From: Bacillus aquiflavi
GTDB lineage: Bacteria; Bacillota; Bacilli; Bacillales; Cytobacillaceae
Assembly (NCBI RefSeq): GCF_019915265.1
Contig: NZ_CP082780.1
Coordinates: forward strand, 2,728,001 to 2,792,000
DNA length: 64,000 nucleotides
Direction: 5' to 3'
In this document: piece by piece, positions 54,440-64,000 of the stretch
How positions within the stretch are numbered: position 1 is the first letter of the stretch
Layout: each line of letters opens with the position of its first letter
Position numbers and translations under genes: made by a program
The notes under the pieces: model-generated
The model's database searches: none
What the model was told of the DNA's origin: nothing
Seen by the model: only the letters and a program-made list of their open reading frames with translations

Positions 54440-55213
54440 GTGATAACGAGACAACAGATTGAAATTCTAAAAAATGAGTTAAAGGAAATAAAACAAATGA
54501 GAGAAAATCAACTTAAACGAAATAAAGAGGGAAGTTTAGAAGGTGACAATTCTCGTGAAACAGTTGGAGAGCTTTCTCTTTATGATAATCATCCTGCTGA
54601 TATGGGCACAGAGTTATTTGAGCGTGAGAAAGATTTTGCTTTAGAGGAACATGCGGATTCTGAGCTCGATAAAATTAAGGCGGCACTTAACGCAATGGAA
54701 ATGGGGACTTATGGAAAGTGTACCATTTGCGATGTAGATATCCCGTTTGAACGACTAAAAGCAATTCCTACAACGCTCTATTGTAAAAAACATAGCCCTG
54801 AACAAATAATACCTTCTGATCGCCCTAGTGAAGAAAATGTTCTTGAACCAGCCCATAACAACTTTTTTCAACATCGACAAAATAGGGAAGTATTTGATCA
54901 TGAAGATAGCTTTCAAGAAGTTGCACGCTTTGGTACATCTGAAACTCCGTCCGATTTAGCAGGTGACTATGAATCATATGAGAGTCTTTACAACGAAAGT
55001 CATGATGATGAGGGCTTTACGGAAGATATTGAAACTTTTTTAGCAACTGATATGACTGGTACAAAAATAGAAGTTTATCCATCAAAAAAACACGAAGAAT
55101 ACGAAGCGTCTCTTGATAAAGAAAATATAGAATCAATAATTGGAAACATCCCCTATAAGCAAAAAGATGGATATGTAGACAATAAAAATAAACCATTTTC
55201 AAAAGGAAAGTGA
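54440..55213 (+). CDS. yteA: YteA, DksA/TraR-type C4 zinc finger protein
   Basis: 257 residues from GTG 54440 (AAAGGATG upstream). The N-terminal coiled coil (residues about 1-90, rich in Glu/Lys) is followed by GKCTICDVDIPFERLKAIPT and CKKH, a DksA-like finger with Cys-x2-Cys and Cys-x2-His. The acidic C-terminal half matches the Bacillus YteA family. DksA homologues bind the RNA polymerase secondary channel; a role here is by homology only. Next to the men genes as in B. subtilis. Confidence 0.88.
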   Translation: MITRQQIEILKNELKEIKQMRENQLKRNKEGSLEGDNSRETVGELSLYDNHPADMGTELFEREKDFALEEHADSELDKIKAALNAMEMGTYGKCTICDVDIPFERLKAIPTTLYCKKHSPEQIIPSDRPSEENVLEPAHNNFFQHRQNREVFDHEDSFQEVARFGTSETPSDLAGDYESYESLYNESHDDEGFTEDIETFLATDMTGTKIEVYPSKKHEEYEASLDKENIESIIGNIPYKQKDGYVDNKNKPFSKGK

Positions 55214-55222
55214 GGTGACGAT

Positions 55223-55396
55223 GTGGGGAGAAATAAAGAACAAACACATTTCAAACCAGCATTATTTGAAGCAGCTGATGGAAAAATTTTAGCGATTGAT
55301 ATGTTCAGAGGCCCTTATCCAGGAGCTTTCTCTAATTTAGACTTTAATAGTCCCGAGTACCTTTTAAAGAAAAAGAACATAAAACAAATTGATTAA
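55223..55396 (+). CDS. Hypothetical short protein downstream of yteA
   Basis: 57 residues from GTG 55223 after AGGTGA, ten bases beyond the yteA stop and likely cotranscribed. MGRNKEQTHFKPALFEAADG then DMFRGPYPGAFSNLDFNSPE. Family unknown to me. The alternative ATG at 55221 gives only 23 residues. Confidence 0.5.
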   Translation: MGRNKEQTHFKPALFEAADGKILAIDMFRGPYPGAFSNLDFNSPEYLLKKKNIKQID

Positions 55397-55398
55397 TG

Positions 55399-55432
55399 AA
55401 AAAGCTGTTGTTCATTTGAACAACAGCTTTTT
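55399..55432. terminator. Bidirectional terminator of yteA and the rrn-tRNA operon
   Basis: AAAAAGCTGTTGTTC / GAACAACAGCTTTTT with an ATTT loop, between yteA unit and tRNA-Glu. Confidence 0.92.
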
Positions 55433-55433
55433 A

Positions 55434-55505
55434 TGACCCGTACGGGATTCGAACCCGTGTTACCGCCGTGAAAGGGCGGTGTCTTAACCACTTGACCAAC
55501 GGGCC
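55434..55505 (-). tRNA. trnB-Glu: tRNA-Glu(TTC)
   Basis: Last gene of the 21-tRNA cluster in the direction of transcription. The anticodon loop reads CTTTCAC; acceptor GGCCCGT pairs with ACGGGTC. CCA is not encoded. Confidence 0.95.
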
Positions 55506-55516
55506 AGATGAAGTGA

Positions 55517-55604
55517 CGGAGAAGGAGGGATTTGAACCCTCGCGCCGCTTACGCGACCTACGCCCTTAGCAGGGGCGCCTCTTCAGCCTCTTGAGTACTT
55601 CCCC
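55517..55604 (-). tRNA. trnB-Ser2: tRNA-Ser(GCT)
   Basis: Class II tRNA with a long variable arm; anticodon loop CTGCTAA; acceptor GGGGAAG/CTTCTCC. CCA not encoded. Confidence 0.95.
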
Positions 55605-55612
55605 AAATATGG

Positions 55613-55684
55613 CTCCGCAGGTAGGATTCGAACCTACGACCGTTCGGTTAACAGCCGAATGCTCTACCACTGAGCTACTGCGGA
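55613..55684 (-). tRNA. trnB-Asn: tRNA-Asn(GTT)
   Basis: Anticodon loop CTGTTAA; acceptor TCCGCAG/CTGCGGA; CCA encoded after the discriminator G. Confidence 0.95.
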
Positions 55685-55698
55685 ATAACATCATATGA

Positions 55699-55772
<74 letters not shown>

Positions 55773-55784
55773 AATTTATATTGG

Positions 55785-55855
55785 AGCGGGTGATGGGAAT
55801 CGAACCCACGACATCAGCTTGGAAGGCTGAAGTTTTACCACTAAACTACACCCGC
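55785..55855 (-). tRNA. trnB-Gly2: tRNA-Gly(TCC)
   Basis: Anticodon loop CTTCCAA; acceptor GCGGGTG/CACCCGC; CCA encoded. Confidence 0.95.
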
Positions 55856-55873
55856 GTATATAATTTATTATGG

Positions 55874-55947
55874 GGCGACTAGTGGGAATCGAACCCACGA
55901 GTGTCGGAGCCACAATCCGATGCGTTAACCACTTCGCCATAGCCGCC
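55874..55947 (-). tRNA. trnB-His: tRNA-His(GTG)
   Basis: Anticodon loop TTGTGGC; the extra 5' G of tRNA-His is encoded opposite discriminator C; CCA encoded. Confidence 0.95.
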
Positions 55948-55992
55948 ATAGTTTAAAAACTCTAGTCAAGGTTAACGGCCTATTGACAATGG

Positions 55993-56065
55993 TGGCTCGG
56001 GACGGAATCGAACCGCCGACACAAGGATTTTCAGTCCTTTGCTCTACCGACTGAGCTACCGAGCC
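55993..56065 (-). tRNA. trnB-Phe: tRNA-Phe(GAA)
   Basis: Anticodon loop CTGAAAA; acceptor GGCTCGG/CCGAGCC; CCA encoded. Confidence 0.95.
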
Positions 56066-56085
56066 TATGTATATAATAATAATGG

Positions 56086-56158
56086 CGGTCCCGACGGGAA
56101 TCGAACCCGCGATCTCCTGCGTGACAGGCAGGCATGTTAACCGCTACACCACGGGACC
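56086..56158 (-). tRNA. trnB-Asp: tRNA-Asp(GTC)
   Basis: Anticodon loop CTGTCAC; acceptor GGTCCCG/CGGGACC; CCA encoded. Confidence 0.95.
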
Positions 56159-56173
56159 ATATTTAAATATTTA

Positions 56174-56247
<74 letters not shown>

Positions 56248-56266
56248 ATAATATAAACTTACATGA

Positions 56267-56356
56267 CGGAGGAAGAGGGATTCGAACCCCCGCGGGCTTT
56301 AACACCCCTGTCGGTTTTCAAGACCGATCCCTTCAGCCGGACTTGGGTATTCCTCC
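56267..56356 (-). tRNA. trnB-Ser1: tRNA-Ser(TGA)
   Basis: Class II; anticodon loop CTTGAAA; acceptor GGAGGAA/TTCCTCC; no encoded CCA. Confidence 0.95.
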
Positions 56357-56373
56357 ATATAAGGTAAAGATGG

Positions 56374-56447
56374 TGGACCTTGTAGGACTCGAACCTACGA
56401 CCGGACGGTTATGAGCCGTCTGCTCTAACCAGCTGAGCTAAAGGTCC
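56374..56447 (-). tRNA. trnB-Ile1: tRNA-Ile2(CAT), lysidine-type
   Basis: Anticodon loop CTCATAA on a body (GGACCTTTAGCTC) that matches the Bacillus tRNA read as Ile after C34 to lysidine conversion by TilS. The trnB position also carries Ile here. CCA encoded. Confidence 0.85.
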
Positions 56448-56457
56448 TTTTAAATGG

Positions 56458-56531
56458 TAGCGGCGGAGGGGATCGAACCCACGACCTCACGGGTATGAAC
56501 CGTACGCTCTAGCCAGCTGAGCTACGCCGCC
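56458..56531 (-). tRNA. trnB-Met: tRNA-Met(CAT), elongator
   Basis: GGCGGCG acceptor with G1-T72 wobble, anticodon loop TTCATAC; CCA encoded. Confidence 0.92.
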
Positions 56532-56552
56532 AATATAAAGGACAAAATATGG

Positions 56553-56625
56553 TGGAGCCTAGCGGGATCGAACCGCTGACCTCCTGCGTGCAAGGCAGGC
56601 GCTCTCCCAGCTGAGCTAAGGCCCC
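56553..56625 (-). tRNA. trnB-Ala: tRNA-Ala(TGC)
   Basis: Anticodon loop CTTGCAC; D-arm TAGCTCAGCTGGGAGAGC; CCA encoded. Confidence 0.95.
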
Positions 56626-56641
56626 ATTAAATTATTTATAA

Positions 56642-56715
56642 TCGGGAAGACAGGATTCGAACCTGCGACCCCATGGTCCCAAACCATGTGCTCTACCAAG
56701 CTGAGCTACTTCCCG
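56642..56715 (-). tRNA. trnB-Pro: tRNA-Pro(TGG)
   Basis: Anticodon loop TTTGGGA; acceptor CGGGAAG/CTTCCCG; no encoded CCA. Confidence 0.95.
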
Positions 56716-56735
56716 GATATATCTATTATGTATGG

Positions 56736-56809
<74 letters not shown>

Positions 56810-56815
56810 TTATAG

Positions 56816-56901
56816 TGCCGAGAACCGGAATCGAACCGGTACGGTAGTCACCTACCGCAGGATTTTAAGTCCTGTGCGTCTGCCTGTTCCGCCACCCCGG
56901 C
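56816..56901 (-). tRNA. trnB-Leu2: tRNA-Leu(TAA)
   Basis: Class II; anticodon loop CTTAAAA; acceptor GCCGGGG; no encoded CCA. Confidence 0.95.
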
Positions 56902-56912
56902 AAATGATCGAG

Positions 56913-56984
56913 AGCGGAAGACGGGATTCGAACCCGCGACCCCCACCTTGGCAAGGTGGTGTTCTACCACTGAACTACTTCCGC
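56913..56984 (-). tRNA. trnB-Gly1: tRNA-Gly(GCC)
   Basis: Anticodon loop TTGCCAA; acceptor GCGGAAG/CTTCCGC; no encoded CCA. Confidence 0.95.
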
Positions 56985-56991
56985 AAAATAG

Positions 56992-57073
56992 TGCGGGTGA
57001 AGGGACTTGAACCCCCACGCCTCACGGCGCCAGATCCTAAGTCTGGTGCGTCTGCCAATTCCGCCACACCCGC
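56992..57073 (-). tRNA. trnB-Leu1: tRNA-Leu(TAG)
   Basis: Class II; anticodon loop CTTAGGA; acceptor GCGGGTG/CACCCGC; no encoded CCA. Confidence 0.95.
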
Positions 57074-57084
57074 AAAATAGCTGG

Positions 57085-57157
57085 TGAGCCATACAGGATT
57101 CGAACCTGTGACCCTCTGATTAAAAGTCAGATGCTCTACCGACTGAGCTAATGGCTC
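57085..57157 (-). tRNA. trnB-Lys: tRNA-Lys(TTT)
   Basis: Anticodon loop CTTTTAA; acceptor GAGCCAT/ATGGCTC; CCA encoded. Confidence 0.95.
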
Positions 57158-57203
57158 ATTAATATATCAAAATAATACAACTTGTACAATAAAGGTCCTA
57201 TGG

Positions 57204-57276
<73 letters not shown>

Positions 57277-57284
57277 ATAGATAA

Positions 57285-57357
57285 TGGAGGATGACGGGAT
57301 CGAACCGCCGACCCCTTGCTTGTAAGGCAAGTGCTCTCCCAGCTGAGCTAATCCTCC
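57285..57357 (-). tRNA. trnB-Val: tRNA-Val(TAC)
   Basis: First tRNA after 5S rRNA (7-bp gap). Anticodon loop CTTACAA; acceptor GGAGGAT/ATCCTCC; no encoded CCA. Confidence 0.95.
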
Positions 57358-57364
57358 GTACTTA

Positions 57365-57481
<117 letters not shown>

Positions 57482-57602
57482 ATGTTTTTAAATGAGACAT
57501 ATACTATTATATACTTTTTAAAATTTTTTTCAAGTATAATTTTTTATTCTCTCAAAACTAGATAATGTGAAGAAGTAAGATAGAAAGTATCATGTTTATT
57601 TG

Positions 57603-62505
<4,903 letters not shown>

Positions 62506-62668
62506 TGGAGCGTTGATTCGCTCATGATAAAAAATTAACGTTGGCAAATGTCAGCTTCTAACGAATAGTTAATTGCCTCCACTTTGATTTGTTGACGTTT
62601 GTTTGTTTAGTTTTCAAAGAGCAATTTTTCTCCAGTCGCATCAGAAGCGACTTCTTTAATATAACATG

Positions 62669-62697
62669 CTGTTTAACCTTTTGTCAACAACATTTTA
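62669..62697 (-). promoter_or_regulatory. rrn promoter
   Basis: TTGACA and TTATAT with a 17-base spacer on the minus strand, ~165 bp before 16S. A hairpin GTCGCTTCTGATGCGAC and GCTCTTTGAAAACTAAACAA (boxA) follow. The remaining 62698-62888 gap is AT-rich and may hold a second promoter. Confidence 0.7.
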
Positions 62698-62888
62698 AAG
62701 TTTTCAAATACTTTATAGCCTTTAATAACAAATAAACCTATAAAGTTTGTCCATAAGGACGAAAATAAATATACCATGTTCATTAAATATTTTCAAGATA
62801 GTTTTTAATATTTTATTTAGACAAGTAAATAAAGCATCATTTTGTGTTTTTAAAACAAACATAACTTTATTTTAATAAGCATAAAATA

Positions 62889-63116
62889 ATGACTGAAATT
62901 AAAAAAAATTTTAAATTTGAAAGGACTGTATTAACATTGATCGCTCATACGCTGGCACTTTATCTTTCATTATTTATGGCTATATTTCTCTTTTCTTTTG
63001 CATATATAGAAGGAATTAAAATCGCCAATACAGAAGGAAAAGTATATGGTGGGACTTTTATTTTTACTGTCATGATGGCTTTTGTCTTTTCTAATTTAGC
63101 GTATACTTTTAAATAG
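62889..63116 (+). CDS. Small two-span membrane protein
   Basis: 75 residues with hydrophobic stretches about 18-43 (IAHTLALYLSLFMAIFLFSF) and 55-72. A basic N-terminus (KKNFKFER) suggests it sits inside. The ATG lacks a clear ribosome-binding site, so the start or the gene itself is uncertain. No family recognised. It is divergent from the rrn operon. Confidence 0.45.
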   Translation: MTEIKKNFKFERTVLTLIAHTLALYLSLFMAIFLFSFAYIEGIKIANTEGKVYGGTFIFTVMMAFVFSNLAYTFK

Positions 63117-63333
63117 TCGCTCTTACTTAAAACAAATAGGAACAACTGTTTTTTCACCTAAAAATTCTGTTCTACACTTTAGAATTATTGAAAGCAGTTA
63201 GATTTCCAACTATTACATTTTAACAATGGAGATCTAAACTGCTCCCTAAAGCATGATAAAAATAACCATACTCATACTCTTTTATATAATCCCCCCATAT
63301 TTCCGCTTATTTCTGTCTTAATTAACAAATACT

Positions 63334-64000
63334 TTATTTTGCTATTTGCTTTTGATTTAATTGCTTTATTTTCCGCTCATCTAATAAAAATAATGTTACT
63401 CCGATTATGATAATGACACCGCCAAGTACTTGTGATTGGACTACTCGTTCTCCAAGCAAAAAGTAGGCTAACAATGACGCCCCCACTGGTTCAAACAAAA
63501 TCGCCATTGAAATTGTAGAAGTACTTAACCATTTTAATAACCAATTAAATAATGTATGACCTAGCAATGTTGGAATTAATGCAAGTAAAATAAAATATAC
63601 CCACTCATTCGTTGGATATGGAATAAGCGGTTCTTCTAAAATTAAAACATAGAGGAAAAGTGTTACTGTACTTATGCTATAGACAACAAATGTATAAGTA
63701 ATCAATGAAAGCCTTTGTCTTACTGTTTGCCCAAACAACAAATATGCTGTTACAAGTGCACAGGCAATTAACGCTAAAATATCACCAAAAAGTGCTGCTC
63801 CGCTAATTTGAAAATCTCCCCAGCTAATAAAAAAACTACCTATAATTGCAATGACGCCACTTAAAACCGCCTTAAAAGATAACTTCTCTTTAAAGAAAAA
63901 GTACGTCCCGATAAATGCAAATAACGGCTGTAATGTGACTAATACTGTCGAGCTTGTAACAGATGTGTAATTCAATGATTCAAACCACAAAATAAAATGA
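63334..64000 (-). CDS. EamA-family (DMT) transporter, partial
   Basis: The visible ~222 C-terminal residues hold about seven hydrophobic spans. SVTSSTVLVTLQPLFAFIGT-like and FKEKLSFKAVLSGVIAIIGS form the end of the first EamA repeat. ISMAILFEPVGASLLAYFLL and GERVVQSQVLGGVIIIIGV form the second. Drug/metabolite exporter of unknown substrate. The 5' end lies beyond the window; frame stays open to base 64000. Confidence 0.88.
   Translation of the reverse strand, partial: HFILWFESLNYTSVTSSTVLVTLQPLFAFIGTYFFFKEKLSFKAVLSGVIAIIGSFFISWGDFQISGAALFGDILALIACALVTAYLLFGQTVRQRLSLITYTFVVYSISTVTLFLYVLILEEPLIPYPTNEWVYFILLALIPTLLGHTLFNWLLKWLSTSTISMAILFEPVGASLLAYFLLGERVVQSQVLGGVIIIIGVTLFLLDERKIKQLNQKQIAK

Overview
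The window is low-GC chromosomal DNA of a spore-forming Bacillaceae bacterium. The evidence is the 21-gene tRNA cluster in the same order as Bacillus subtilis trnB, the sporulation gene cse60, a leuS T-box, a metK SAM riboswitch, and long runs of genes in B. subtilis order (murJ/ytgP-ytfP, leuS-ytwF, ytzC-ytqA-ytqB, ytpB-ytoA-asnB-metK-pckA-ytmB-ytmA-ytlACD-ytkD, ytzI-luxS-yidD-ytiB, cydAB-like ythAB, menFDHBE-menA-yteA, rrn-trnB). It does not look like B. subtilis itself, because several islands interrupt that order.

Layout: 1-2.7 kb murJ (partial) and ytfP. 2.9-7.1 kb an accessory module: a lipase-like alpha/beta hydrolase, a small downstream gene and three tandem copies of a membrane-anchored protein. 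7.5-9.5 kb two divergent XRE regulators (one broken) and a putative zincin. 9.9-15.9 kb a small membrane protein, a dicarboxylate/glutamate symporter, cse60, ytwF, an XRE-plus-membrane-protein pair, and leuS with its T-box. 16.2-20.6 kb a MaoC remnant and a 3-hydroxybutyrate unit (GntP-type permease, SDR dehydrogenase, sigma-54 activator, canonical -24/-12 promoter). 20.7-36.4 kb core metabolism and tRNA-modification genes, ending in the decayed ytlACD ABC transporter. 36.7-43.4 kb ytkD, a lipoprotein, luxS, yidD, ytiB and a zinc-binding lipoprotein. 43.7-54.1 kb a bd-type quinol oxidase followed by menaquinone synthesis. 54.4-62.5 kb yteA, 21 tRNAs and a complete rrn operon on the minus strand. 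62.9-64 kb a small membrane protein and a partial EamA transporter.

Two things stand out. First, about ten genes in 64 kb are broken by frameshifts or in-frame stops, including menD of the menaquinone pathway and two adjacent genes of one ABC operon. This means either active gene decay or an unpolished sequence; the mixture of indels and in-frame stops cannot be explained by homopolymer errors alone. Second, the 2.9-7.1 kb module has the architecture of a lipase toxin with duplicated membrane-anchored immunity proteins. It is the best candidate here for a poorly described system.

Regulation visible in the sequence: a leucine T-box, a SAM-I riboswitch, a sigma-54 promoter with upstream inverted repeats, an XRE promoter whose -35/-10 spacer is a near-palindrome, a Zur-like box, and many bidirectional terminators. 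At least two families of dispersed intergenic repeats occupy the gene-free stretches.
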